Made by a program: the position numbers and the translations under genes | Shown: piece by piece, positions 1-12,500 of the stretch | Layout: each line of letters opens with the position of its first letter | Numbering within the stretch: the stretch's first letter is position 1 | The notes under the pieces: generated by a model | Told to the model about the DNA's origin: nothing | What the model saw: only the letters and a program-made list of their open reading frames with translations | Database searches by the model: none | DNA from: Acanthaster planci | Lineage: Eukaryota > Echinodermata > Asteroidea > Valvatida > Acanthasteridae | Reading direction: 5' to 3' | Length of the DNA: 64,000 nucleotides | NCBI RefSeq assembly: GCF_001949145.1 | Contig: NW_019091363.1 | Span: forward strand, 985,871 to 1,049,870

Positions 1-1030
1 GGGGCTTGCGGTTCTCCTTCCCCAAAATTTACTTCCCAGAAAGTGACTTTAGCTGAGAAGATTTAATTTTCAAGGCAGCAGGAATTCATCAACAGTGCTA
101 TCTGGCAGAAATGCTCATGAATGTGAATAATTGAGCAGTAAATGCAGCCAGAGAAGAATCCAACTTGGCATGTTGCCCCTTCAGCCAAACTTCTAGAAGC
201 ACCTTCTACAAATAATGGGTAATCATGACAATAACAAGATAATAAGGAAAACATTTCCTGCTCTCTATGGCTACAAGAAATGTGCTGGCTTTGTCTTAAT
301 GAGTGCATCTGCAACTCCCCCCAAAAGGGAGGACTGAATGTTTCCAATCAGGTGCGCATCCGCCTTCATTCTGTCAGAAATGTTCAGCCGTCACTTGATG
401 ACAGGAATTTGTTGCTCTACATCTGAGACAGAGGCTTGTCAGGATCAGTGTTAGTGGAAAACCAGGTGCATGTGGTGGCTCAGCTAGACCTCCCAACTAC
501 CCTCATTCCTCACTGCCAACCATGTCACCTCCCTTTCACACCACACCTTGACAGCTATATGAAGCGTCCTGCTGTGTCAGGTACCTGACATGTTACAGAT
601 GTGAAACTTGAAAACAAATCTGTCAGATTAGGATGTGAATCTTGTGGATTACAACATATGTCCCAGTACTTTGTACATGGGTTCATGTCTCCATAGAACA
701 GGAGCCCTTTGTTTTTTTGGAAGGGGGGTGATAATTTTCAATTTTTTTTTGGTGGCATCATTTTGACAAAATTTTTGACAATTAATCCTTGTTTAAAATT
801 AATTTCATTTAATATAAAATTTATCTATTCTCTAAACTGAGTAAACCTCACTTCCGCAATTAAGTTCCATCTTGTGATAACAGACGGAGCATGCTGTCTG
901 AAATGCTGAGCGTTGCAAAAGAGATCTACACGATGCTACTGCAAACCTTTGTCTTATTGTTCCATCCCCCATGGAAACCTTCAAAACAATATCATTGTTT
1001 ATGAGTTTATTTTCACACGGCTTGTCTTGC

Positions 1031-1103
1031 AGGGCAGAGGTTTCAGTGCTCTTTCTCTATGCTTGAGGAATCTGGAATTAGATCCAGGACAGTTGTGGCT
1101 AAT
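1031..1103 (+). CDS. Weak candidate upstream exon of TBC1D19
   Basis: After the acceptor-like sequence cttgtcttgcag, the frame reads GRGFSALSLCLRNLELDPGQ and then L, in register with a region I remember from vertebrate TBC1D19 upstream of the TBC domain (the pattern L-x-x-C-x-x-x-L-x-L-x-x-G-Q-L). A possible but poor donor (TT|gtggct) follows. The next expected exon, carrying the L-R-A-x-L/I-W segment at the start of the TBC domain, was not found between here and 6545, so this exon cannot be linked by phase. It may well be chance similarity inside a longer open frame (913-1461). Confidence 0.22.
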
Positions 1104-2452
1104 ATCCTCATCCCAGCCAGAGAATCTGTGGCTGAGCTTTTTTGCACACTATTTTAATTTAGAAGTTTTCACCTCCAATTCGGCCATTAATTTTACCCAC
1201 AGACAGTTGCATAACAAGACATTTATTACGGTGAATGCACATATTCTTATAGTCGTATACATATACATGTGTATATCCAGAAGTGGAGCTTGGGCCTCCA
1301 GGTTGCAACTTGCATTTGAAATTTGGAAATGTTTACTGCCAATGTACCAGCCACAGTCATTTTGCTTTCAGTATAGTGCCCCCTTGAAAAGAAAGGTGCG
1401 CACCGGAATCCACCCTCCTCCTCTGTGTCCCCTCAGACATTTCGGCTTGGTGCATCAATGATGAGCATCTTGTCTCTTCAAACTTTGTGCTGATTTGGTG
1501 GTTTCTAAACTTCTACTATGAATTTCTTATTTCATGCAGTTAACCTTTTCAGCCTTTACCCTATTTTCTCTCCCCTTTCTGTGGGGGATGGGAAGCATAG
1601 AAGAGCGTTTCAGCTTCTCTTCCACCGTCATCAAGCCGTGACCCTGAGACAGTTGAGTTCCCTACCTTTTTGCCCACAAGTCTCCTTTCCTTTGCAGTAA
1701 TTCCTTTCCACCTGTTATCTTTCCTTCTTCCTTTTTGTAATCCTACCAGTTGGAGCTTTACGATATGATTACAAGACCAACAAAGACTAGAGTACCTCTA
1801 GAGACCTGGATCATTATCACAAGCAAATCCACCTTCTGAATCTTAATAGATCCTGTTTGGTACCAAAGTCTAAAGTGGTGTCTGGTGACAAATCTCTGCT
1901 CTCCATTCTACTTGTATGTGGTCACAATTTATCAAGTTTTCTATTCATTGTACAGAGGCCTCTGCTGAGGTTCCATCATACCCTAGTGCCAAATGAAAGG
2001 GAAATTCAACCCAATTGAATCTCCCAAAGAACTATTGTTGGGGTAAAAGTGCAAGACTTATATATTGGATGTACGTGGCCATTTTTGCTTTTCCAACCTT
2101 TTTTTTCTTTTAAAGTGCAAAAGGAGGCTAAAGGATTGTATATGATAGGCCTACCTCTGTGACAAGTCACACATGGTGAAATCCTACCTTGGGGTGTCAC
2201 CTGCCGATGGTGTCATTGAGTAGCAAACTTTTCCCCCAAGATCCACATCACTTTCCTGAACACATCCCTAATGTAACCCCTACAGTGTATGTCTCTTTTG
2301 GCTACTGTATGTTCAAAATCCCATCTAAACATTGAAGCATCAAGTTATTTTGCTGTGTTACAGACGTTTGTGGGAGACATTGGAGATGCTTGGTGGTAGG
2401 TTGACAGCAGTAAACATGCTGGTTCCATGTGACTGATGACTGATGTCACCAG

Positions 2453-2693
2453 GGGCCAATTTCATAGAGCTGCTTAAGCACAAAATTTGCTTAAGTGGGA
2501 AAAAACTTTGCTTAATAAACAAAGGTTACCCGCTCAAACTCTATCTGATTGTCATGCTAACCAAAAAACAGCCAAATACAATCCCCAAACAATATACATC
2601 ACATGGAATTTTAGCTGGTTACCTAATTTATCAAGTAAGGTTTTTTCCCGCTTAAGCAAATTTTATGCTTAAACTGCTCTATGAAATTGGCCC
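2453..2693. mobile_element. MITE family 1, copy 1 (241 bp, 3-bp CAG target duplication)
   Basis: The element begins GGGCCAATTTCATAGAGC and ends with its inverted complement (GCTCTATGAAATTGGCCC), with TIRs extending inward through TTAAGCA-type sequence. It is flanked by CAG at 2450-2452 and 2694-2696. A second copy of exactly the same length, with the interior in the opposite orientation, lies at 55248-55488 and is flanked by CTG. The element has no coding capacity. Long TIRs and a 3-bp W-centred duplication suggest mobilisation by a PIF/Harbinger-type transposase, which is an inference. Confidence 0.85.
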
Positions 2694-3118
2694 CAGTCCA
2701 GAATTGCATCATATTGAGCTACTCTGTTTTGGGGAATTTGTATGACCAAAAAAAAACCCCACTCCTTCAAAGAAAATGTAATGGCATCTTTACCAATATT
2801 GGAGTTAAGTGGGGTTTTTGACTGAATGAACTAGATGAATGCAAAATGAATATTGGCAATTAAAGAAATAGAAAATGAACCTTTTGAAAAGAAACAGGGC
2901 TAAGTCATTCCACTACAGCATGAGGCTAGCACAGGCCTTCATCTAAAGTGTCCTAGTAAAATGTGCTTTGTTACACTTTTTGTGTATTTTTATACTCTTC
3001 ATGATTATACTTGTAGAGAAACATTTGACTTTTTGGGTTAAGTGTCTTGAAAAGTACACTTGTTAAAAGTTGAAATCATCAAAGTCTTTTGGAAGGTGCT
3101 GTTGTTGTTATGTTCCTG

Positions 3119-3185
3119 GGGTGACATCACAGTTTTGCTCATAAATACGAAAATTCTCATTAGCATAAACACTAAAATTCTCCCC
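3119..3185. repeat. Dispersed repeat fragment (copy 1)
   Basis: Sequence around TGACATCACAGTTTTGCTCA followed by CTCATTAGCATAAA recurs in the same order and spacing at about 31930-31995. The two copies differ at roughly one position in eight. This marks an old interspersed element whose ends cannot be defined from two copies. Confidence 0.6.
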
Positions 3186-5024
3186 AAATACCTTTTTAAA
3201 TAAAAAAAAAGAAAGTGATAAGGCTGTAATAAAAGTGCTGCACTACATGGACCATTTAAGGTGCCATTTCACTTTTGAGATTTTTATTTCAATTTCTCCT
3301 TCGGGCGTCTGACTTGAGGCCTCCTTCAGAAACTGAAATGTTGATACTTTGCAATGTGAAGAAAATTCAGCAATCACGTTTTGAGTGTCAGTTGAATCAA
3401 TTAGTTGCCTGTGATTTCAGATATTCGTGGTGCTATTGTTGACATCAATGTAGACTGCTGTGTTTGCTATCCTGGTCCCAGCACTCCTTGGTATAAACGA
3501 CACCTTTGGCAGGGGGTACAGATATCTTAATTAAACAGACTTGCCGGCATCCTGAGCGTTCAGAATACTGGCTTGGCCGTGCAGTGGAGCGTGAGCATTA
3601 TTAAATCTGTGGTGTGGCCGTTGGGGGGGGACACTAAAGATGAGTTTGTGGTTGCCGCGCCAAGCATTGCTTCGTGGACGAGAGTTGAATTTCTAGGGCA
3701 AGGAATGGATGATTATAAAGGAGTGTTTGGGGAATTTAAATTGAGGAATGCCAGTTTCATCGAAGGTTTGTGATCAGTGACGTAGAGAAACTGTCTCAGA
3801 AATTTAGTCAGATATAGAGTCATGGACTGGCCAGATATGTGTTGCCCTCATTGCATTCATCTGGGGTCAACTTCATCTGAACAAAACATACACTTACCCA
3901 CATAAATCCTGTAGACACTACAATGTGTGATGATTGTTGTAAGAGAACATGTGAACTTTACCAATCGTAAACGGCAGTAGTTTTAGAACAGCATACAAGC
4001 TGCGAGCAAGCCAGTGTCATCTTTGAGGTTCTCCGGGTGTTGCCTCTCATATGTACAGATCCTATACATGCATGCACATTCATGACAATATGACATATAT
4101 ACATGCATGCCATGAGCTTCCTTGAAACAAGATATTTTCCCCAATGGAATGAATTTTTTGAGCTGTGAGGTATTTGTTGGTGTAAAAACCACTTCATTTG
4201 TGCATTATTTAGAAGTGTCATAGCCAATACTGTATGCTCAATATGCATTATCAGGAAATGTGTTACAGCCTTGGACAGCGCCTAAGTGCTTATAAAAACT
4301 AGGTGTCACCATCACACGTTAAGCATGCACGATGCATATGTGACCGGATCCCACAAAATGAGTCTTAAGGCCATATTTTCTGTAATTCTGTTTTGCATGG
4401 AGTTTCTATGAAGAAAACAGTGAGCTCTTTGTTTTCACCCAGTGCGGCATCAAGATGAAAATGTACAATGCCCAGGTGAAAAATGTTGAGGGTTTCCTTT
4501 GATTTACACAGTGCAAGATTCTTTTTTACAGGCCTTTCATTCGAGAGTTTCTCTGATGACTTGCGAGTCATTTTGTTCCATTGGATCAGAGATGCATGCC
4601 CTACATACTGATCCGTTTCACTGATTATCCCTTGTACCGCATGTTAGTACATCTTACATCTGGTGTACTTGGTGGAGCAGAATCATTTTATTACAGCCTC
4701 ATTAGGCATCTGGAAGGAATTGGATTAGTCACAGAAACTTACGTTTTCATTAAGAGTGTGCCGGCGAGTGGTAAAGTTGAAGTGTAGGCTAGTAATCAGG
4801 TGACCTTGACTATTTAAAAAATGAATTACATAAATGTCTTCTGCAGGACTTGGATGTATGTCAGGTGTACATTTATTGAATTTGTTCCAATGCACCAGTG
4901 GAGATTAGCAGGATGAGTTGATGTAATCCAGTCTGTGGACTCTCCGTGTACTGTATTGTAGGGGTCAAATGGTGTGTCCTTTTTATTACATGACATTTAC
5001 ATGTACAATGCCATTCTTGCATCT

Positions 5025-5116
5025 CTTGCCAAACAGCAAGCTGGCCAGCCAACTGACCGACCAACCAGCTGGCCGGTCAGTTGGCCAGCCAGCTGGCCAG
5101 CTTGCTGTTTGGCAAG
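5025..5116. repeat. 92-bp near-perfect inverted repeat
   Basis: The segment starts CTTGCCAAACAGCAAGCTGG and ends with its complement CCAGCTTGCTGTTTGGCAAG. The arms are made of iterated CTGGCCAG/GGCCAGC and ACTGACCG blocks. The arms would pair over most of their length with one slipped block, leaving a short central loop. It looks like a foldback element or a hairpin grown by palindromic duplication. No coding content. Confidence 0.8.
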
Positions 5117-5381
5117 TATGTGTGGTTGCACAGTTTTGGTGAGACCTATAGCTTAAAAAAGTACTTATTTTCACTTTAGCTATTAATTTTAAAGTTTGTT
5201 ACATCTTTCTGCATTTAAATGGAGTACATATACAGAGGTTCTTTTGGCTGGGAAAGGTATTCCCTGTCACCCCCCCCCCAAAAAAAATCATACCCGCTCA
5301 AACAGCGTCACTGGATTTACTACTGTTGTCCAATTTCACCAGAAATGTTAGCTGAATCCGAATCGGTTTTTTTTTTCTATT

Positions 5382-5551
5382 CAGGCGATTCACAATAGTG
5401 CGCCTCCAAGAGTTTGCAATGTGTTGACCAATCGCAATGATGGCACAATCTGTTGACCCTTTCCAAACACTGATTGGTTCGACAGATATTGTGCCTTGTA
5501 ATTGGTCAACACGTTGCCAACTCTTGGAGATGCACTATTGTGAATCGCCGG
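5382..5551. mobile_element. MITE family 2, copy 1 (about 170-bp foldback)
   Basis: Left end CAGGCGATTCACAATAGTGC is matched by the inverted right end GCACTATTGTGAATCGCCGG. The inner parts are also complementary (GTGTTGACCAAT versus ATTGGTCAACAC), so the whole element folds back on itself. A related copy of similar size (168 bp) lies at 27888-28055. TATT flanks both sides of this copy, but the other copy does not confirm a 4-bp duplication. Confidence 0.8.
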
Positions 5552-6544
5552 TATTGAGAGATTCATGAACTGTCTTATGTTTTTCTGTCGCCGTCAATTG
5601 ACAAGTACTAAACTAAATTATTCAAGAAGATTTGAACGTCAAAACAGTTCTGTGATCTTGTTTTATGACCCTTCCAAATGCAAATAATCGCCTTGTAGAA
5701 ACTAGAAAAGAAGCTATGGATGCTGAATGCCGTGAACAGGAAGCCTTTATCGATTAATACAGGATAAATGGCACGGCAAACATCCTCACAGACTCTGCGC
5801 AGGCGATGCGTGCCACCCATCTACAAACCGGAAAACCCCTCATTCCCCGGTGGTAGAGGGTGGACGCTAAGAACTTCCCTGATGCTCCAAGCGGCAACTC
5901 CCCTTCGTCAACAAATTATATCCCAGTTCATTGATTTCTCTGTTTGGCCTTAAGTGGCTCAGGCAAGGGACCCAGCTAACTCAGGCCACATTGTAACTCG
6001 ACCCTACTGGTGACGAGGCTGATTTTGATTTTTTATTTTTCAACGAGAAAGATATTGACCCGGTTAAGAAAGAAAGGGCATTGACCACTGATGTCACGTA
6101 CTCATAGCTGACCGCCCGATGCCATTCACTTTTGGTCAAGATCTGATAACTGCATGCCATGTCAGATTCAAAGTGTCTGAGATTTAGCTGCCCTAGATAT
6201 TTTAGAGAGAAAAAAAAGCAGGAAAGGGGATTATTTGAAACCGGGAGAAAACTCTGAGGAAATGATGGACAAGGTTTGGAAAATTAAACAGTGCCGTGCT
6301 GTCATCACAATCTATAGGTTTTACCTGAGGTATTATTGACTGTCAGCGCATTTGTGTAATCATTCTTTTTCCCATGATCTGTTTGAAATATGTGTCCCCA
6401 TAAAAGAGATGGAATGTGTATTTCATTACAGGATTTGCGTGCACGGTGTTTACCAGATGTGATGCTGACAAAAAATGAATACACCGATAGAAAGAAATTG
6501 GTTTAATTATAGTTCCTGTTTGTCTGTTCCTTCTCCCTCTGCAG

Positions 6545-9500
6545 GACAAACTGTATTATGAGCAGCTAAGGAGCTATGTGTTTCAGCATGACTTGCTTGT
6601 AGACAGTCTTCTATACAAGGTAAGGAGACGACAGTCAACACCCAATTTTTCTGAGCTGCCAAGTAGAAAATCTGTTATTGCTTACGGTAGCAGCAACTTT
6701 TCTTTGGTGCGACCTCACCGTATGCTTGCGCAGGTTTATATATTTGGCAAAAGACGCGCTGAGCATGTCCGACCAATTTCTGGTGGAATCTGTGGTCTGA
6801 ATGTGTGGTCTTTGCTTCGACACTAAATGCGTGCATGTTCCTGGTTGAAAAACTTTCCACCAATCTGTCTCTTCCTGCATTTGCCAGTGCAGGGTACCGG
6901 TGGACATTGCCTAACAAAGTAACGTAACACAGGTAGATCTACCTGTTAGGGGAAGGGGTAATAAACAGTGGTGTATTCAGCTTTTGAATTGGGGGTGTAA
7001 CCATTTTTTCTGTAATGATGGCCCCAAATATTTCATCTGTAGTAAAATTATCCCCCAAAGAAGATGCTGGACTTCCTGTACTGCCTTGAGTGTTCAGCAC
7101 TTTCAATACCTAAAAAAAAGGTAACATTGGAGGGAGGGGAGTTGTCCCCCCCCAAACTCCTCTGCTGAATACGTGACTGCTGATAAACCCTCTTTATTAA
7201 ACTGCCAGAAAATAAATAATCATGTCTTCTAACAACTGTTAAACAACGCTCTTGAGTGATACCCTGGATATGACACTGTATAAGATTATTTTTGACCTGA
7301 GACTTTGTCGCAAGCAATTAACTGTCTCACCTGAAATTTGACTGGTATTCTGTTTTTCTGTGTTAAAGGGGGAGAGGCTTAGGCTGACCAGTTTTGTGGA
7401 ATGTAAATGCACAAAATGTGTTCTACCCTTGCCAATCAGTTAAGCTACATGTAAGATATATATCCAGAATACTGATTACAACCAATATATATGCTGTGTA
7501 AATTGACTGGAAACCAAAATCTTATCCCGATTATAGTAACTTGCATATGCTTCCTTTTCTAGAGACTTGGCTACAGCTCAGCAGTGTTGGAATTGATTTT
7601 TTTTTTGAGTCCCCAAATTGGAAAATAACATGAAGCAGTAGAAATTAGACAGCCATGCCAGCAGTTTTGGGATGATAGTTACTTCGATACAATGAAGCAC
7701 AAGTTTGTCTGATTCTCATGGTCAGACATCTGGGAATTTCGTTGAATTTCTGTATAGTATACAACAAGTAACAACATGTTGCAAAGGGGTTTTTGCTCCT
7801 TTGCCATATGGCAATGCGTTATGAGCCCCGAGCGTGACCAAGAGAGGGCGCAATTTTCCTAGCACTGGATGCTCCTTTGGTCAGAACTGCACTTTGCTGG
7901 TTCAAATGACTATGAAATGTGTACATTGCGGTCGCGTAGCTACTAACAAAAATCAACCTGTGAGGGGGTACTTAGGCGGATACTCAGGCCAATGTGATGT
8001 AATGCTGACCTCTAGAATGACATGGGTATGCAAGAAATATTCATGTACCAGTACTTGCAACATGTTTTTTAATACAGTTCTGGCAAAAAGCAGTAGCTTT
8101 TTCTTTTTATTCGGAACGCTCAGATTCAATTTCACAATGAAAAGCACGGATGTATACAGTTCAATTTACCAAGCTTGACTTCAAAAGTACAACCTCATAT
8201 TTTGATACATTTCTTACGCTCAGGAAAAAGGACTGCAGGTCTGGGAATTTTTTAAGCAAACCTCATACTGTACATCAAGTATTCATCATTGAGAGGTGAA
8301 CTCTCACTGGTTGATAAATCATCATGTGCTCGCGGTTATTTTTGCTGCTTACCAGGTGCACACAAAACTGGCTCCCTTAGCTTTACCTTAAGAACTAGTT
8401 TGTCAGCTTTCCAGTGCCTCGGGAGCTAAAATTTTACTCCCACCCATTCGTAAAAAAATGGCTCATTTGGAACTAATTGCAATTTTTTTAGCAGTAAAAA
8501 TCTTTCCCATTATGGGAATCAGCCAGGGCACATATGCCTACCACTTCACATTTTGTAACTTCTTTGACTTGTACAGTGTGCTGGCTGCGCTCTGCCTTCA
8601 GTTGTGCAATACACATCCCGTATATGACTGCATCTCATTCATGTTCCATATTCAGGATTCCAAAGTTACCACATGGTTAGAGTTTGTAACTTTCAATCAG
8701 AAGGTTGGGGTTTGAATCCAACTGCTGGCTACCTGCTGTGTCCTTGGGCAAGCCACTTTACCTGCTGCTCTTCATCCAGAAGTGTCAATAGGTATCAACA
8801 TATTAGCTTTGAGTAACCCCTGATTGTCTGGGAGCCCATCTATGGGGAATAGAATTTTCTCAGTTGTTTTGTGCCAAAGACACTTTGATATTCTGATTAT
8901 TATTGAGCCATTGAGCTTGGTGCAGACTCTGCTCTTAACACAAGGTGGGTGCTCAGAGCCTGCAGGATTTAAAGAATATGGTTTTGGATCAATCTTCTGT
9001 ACCTAGGACGTGAAGCTGACAGCGACCAATGATGACCAGTACTTTGTCTTTGAGGACCTCCTGTACCAGGTCCTGTTGGTCTTCTCCAGAGACACCCAGG
9101 TCCTCAGTCACTTCTCTAACAGCTCAGCCAACCCAGCCAAGTCCTATATCCGAGGTAAAGTCCTGGGAGGGTCAGAGAGATGACGCAGAAAAAGGAGTGT
9201 GAGGCAAAATTTAAACGTTTTTTTACTTTTGACCTTCTGTCCATGAGGTTATTTTCCTCTGGTTGAGGCCATCAATAGCAAACTGAACCCATGTATCCCC
9301 AACAATTGTAACATTATGAGGGAAACCTCCCAAAGTGGGGACCACTTGTACAGCAGCCAGAACATTGTAAGGACACTCCATAGTTCAACGTTTTCTATTA
9401 GTAGAAAAGTGGTCTTAACCAGGATATCCTGCTTCTCAAAATGGTAAGCAAGGAATTCAGTATATGTATTTTGTTAATCTGTGTCAAATAACTTCTTTCA

Positions 9501-12500
9501 ATCCACACAACAACAAAGTCAGATTTCTTGAGCTTTGTCGGGTTTCCCTGTCTACTTTGATATTGGAAGGCTGATTCAATGCAGTCCAATGTTTCTTTGG
9601 AAATAAAGTTTGATATAGCTACAACCTGAAATACATGCTGAGTTGAAGATGATCTTATTTGTGGGTGAAATCTGTTGATGGCAACGGTATTTAATTGCTT
9701 TTCATAATAATATCTCAGAGAGTTTACCCACTCTTGTTGTAATAAGTCATGTGCATGGTCTTTAACAGATAGTAAATTTACCAACTGGATTGAAACAGTT
9801 TGGCAGTTTCTGATGAACACTTGTGACCCAGACTCCAAACCTCATAGAAATATGCAGGAACATTTGCTGGAGGATTTTTATCCTTGATTTTGAATCAGCA
9901 GTCAATTCTAAATCGGACCGTAGAAGCACTTCTTGCCAAGGTACTATTCACATTTGGCTCAGTCTAGCCGGGAGACATAAACAGTGGAGAGAATCCTTGG
10001 TGTAAATCCCTCTCAATCTGAGATTATGAGTGCAGACAGAAATCAATTTACCTGAAGCAGCTTTCAACTTCAATATAATGCCCTTGTCAAGGTTGTGAGT
10101 CAGTGGTCATTGACATTTTGAAGCAGTACTGACAACTTTGAAGTCTTTCCTGTATTTTTTTTTGGGGGGTAGTCTTTTGTCATGTAAGAGTAGAGAATTT
10201 TGGAAGAATTCTATCATCGTATCAAAAGAAACTTGTGTTATAGAGACAGAAGGTCACCATGGAAAATGATTTGATTGGTCAGATGTGAAATACAAGGTAG
10301 ATACTATTGCACCACCTTTGTTTATTCCCCACCTCAGAAATGTTCAGAGGTTGACACCGAAATCCTTGTAAAATTTTTTAATGAATTGTCGGGGAAAAGA
10401 AGATTCTTTGTTTATTTAGAGGATTTCTTCATTGAAAGGTCACTGTCATGTTCACTTGGACCCAAAGGATCTAGGTTGAATTTCTAGGCAGGTGGTTTGC
10501 GAGCAGCATGGATGCTGCTCGCAAACTCGCTCTCGCATGATCAACGTGATTAAGCACTTCAGTTGAAGTGCTTAATCACGTTGATAATTTACTCAGTATT
10601 GTCTGAAATGTTATTTTATTTATTGGGAGAAATTGCACCAAAATGTGCAAATTATTTCTTCTTCATGCTATCATCTAGAAGTAAAGGTAGTCATATTTTC
10701 ATAGAAACAGGGTAAATTGTCCAATTTCAAAATTGGATATTATCTCAAAAAATAATTGAAGAGCACTGTTTGGCTTTGATTTCTATATTACCGGTCTGTA
10801 CACTGTTTATGAATGCTTAACGGCGTACTTAAACTAACGTCGCAAACATTTCTGCCATATTCCTTTAACCAGTGGCAGTATAAGAATGTCTCAAGACAGT
10901 CTAACGGACAAGAAAATGAAAATAATGTGCAAATTTTTGCCAATTATTTTGAAAGAGTTAGTGAGAAAATGAGAACAAAAATAATCAGTGAATCATCACA
11001 AAGTAATTTTTAGTGGTTGTCAAATGAGATCATTTAAACCCCCCCCCAAAATGCAACAACCAGTGAAACATGTATATGACCTGTTCCCATAAAATCCGGA
11101 CAAGCAGGAAAGCAAGCAAAATTAATTGTTTTTATTTTCAGGTTCCTCCGTCAAATTAGTTTCCCAGTAATATAAATTTTCATTAATCACGCATCCTCAT
11201 AATTCCAAGAGATTTTGACCCAATCGCTGCTCAGTCTACTGAAATCTTTTTGTAAACATTTTTGTTCTTTGTTACTTTGTCCGGGTTTCACGGGAACAGG
11301 TCAGATATTCCCTTTGGATATTTTCTTCCTATTTTCTTCTAATTCTAGGAATGTTAGGTGTGGAGGAATATGCAGTGATATATCCACCCAATGGCATTAT
11401 CCCGTTCCATGGCTTCTCAATGTATGGTGAGTCGTTACTCCCCATATCTTCCTCCTTCCCTGTTGCTCCTCCCCCACTCACCTTCCACCTGGCCAGTATG
11501 TCCCCAATCATGTCTTCCTAACACTGTGTATCCAGTTGACATTTTATTTTGCTGTCCAAAGACTAATACCCATACACAGAGCAAATCTGAAACATTCTAA
11601 AGCTTGCCTTCGACAGCAAAAGATAAAACAGCACAGCGCACACAAACAAGCTGCCCCTTGCCAAAATGCAAAAGTGTACGTACTTAAAGTTCTCCAAAGA
11701 GCGGTGTTATAGTAGAGTGCATCACAAGTCCCTTCAAGTCCATCACAAGTCAGTCAGTCAGTCAGAAGCCAAGACTGTAGAAATAAAATATGATGAGAAC
11801 ATTCCTTTGTCCCTGTTCACTTGTGACTGGTCTTTCGAAAGGACTTGTGACTGGACTTTGTTTTATGCATCCCTTTAATACGTAAAATTCAATACGTGAC
11901 ATTTTTGTAAAACCTTGAGGTTTTCAGTGCTCATATGTGAAGAAACAGACCACAGAGCCGTATGCCTGGAGAAAGGTTTATTTTTCCTTCAGTACACTAT
12001 ATTTGGAAAAGGGAGATGAAAAAAAGAAAAAGAAAAGTAGAACACTATAATCACAGAGGTTTGTCAATGCCCTGGTCAATTCAGGAAGCCTAGAGGGGCT
12101 GATGGAGGCAGCTGGGCTCCCTGGCTAGGTAGGGTATTAATGAGTTAAATCCAGTTAGCTAGATAATAGCACAGCATCCTGCCGGCCGTGACTATTATGT
12201 TCACGTCAGTGATACAGGGCTCGGAGGATTTTATAACAGCCATCACGGCACCTGTCTGCAGCATCGATTTCTTCGTACATCCGTTCCCTCCCTTTCAAAT
12301 TACAGATATTTTTGATTTGCAGTTTATTGGCAATTTGCCATGCTCATATTTACTGCCCGGGGGGCCTGTGGTGGGACTTTGTGGTGTATGTCCTTGCATT
12401 TCTTTTCAGAATTTGCAGATTTAAGACATTTTTTTTTCAAGAAAGGAGAACATTTACCAGTACACCAGCTTTGTTCATTTCCCTGTAAACATGGCAGCAT

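Larger units (their letters stand above)
1..6544. other. Upstream/intronic region without a confirmed exon
   Basis: This stretch precedes the first certain TBC1D19 exon. That exon starts in phase 0 in the middle of the family's conserved region, so this is most likely intron of that gene plus unplaced upstream exons. I scanned acceptor-donor pairs and found no segment that convincingly encodes the missing part of the TBC domain. One weak candidate is noted separately at 1031-1103. The region holds a 241-bp MITE (2453-2693), a dispersed repeat fragment (about 3120-3180), a 92-bp inverted repeat (5025-5116) and a 170-bp foldback MITE (5382-5551). Open frames of 60-180 codons here lack family features. 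Confidence 0.6.

Noticed and set aside
913-1461. 182-codon + strand open frame
   Set aside because: It has no recognisable family, includes obvious AT-rich non-coding sequence, and lies upstream of or within a TBC1D19 intron. Only a small part was kept, as a weak exon candidate.
2341-2392. Splice-site-bounded short segment (ttacag|ACGTTTGTG...TTGGTG|gtaggt)
   Set aside because: Good splice sites, but none of the three frames resembles the missing part of TBC1D19.
3540-3773. Open segment with a peptide including RSEYWLGRAVE
   Set aside because: It resembles the expected R-A-E-L-W block only superficially, has the wrong end phase, and continues as an unrelated open frame.
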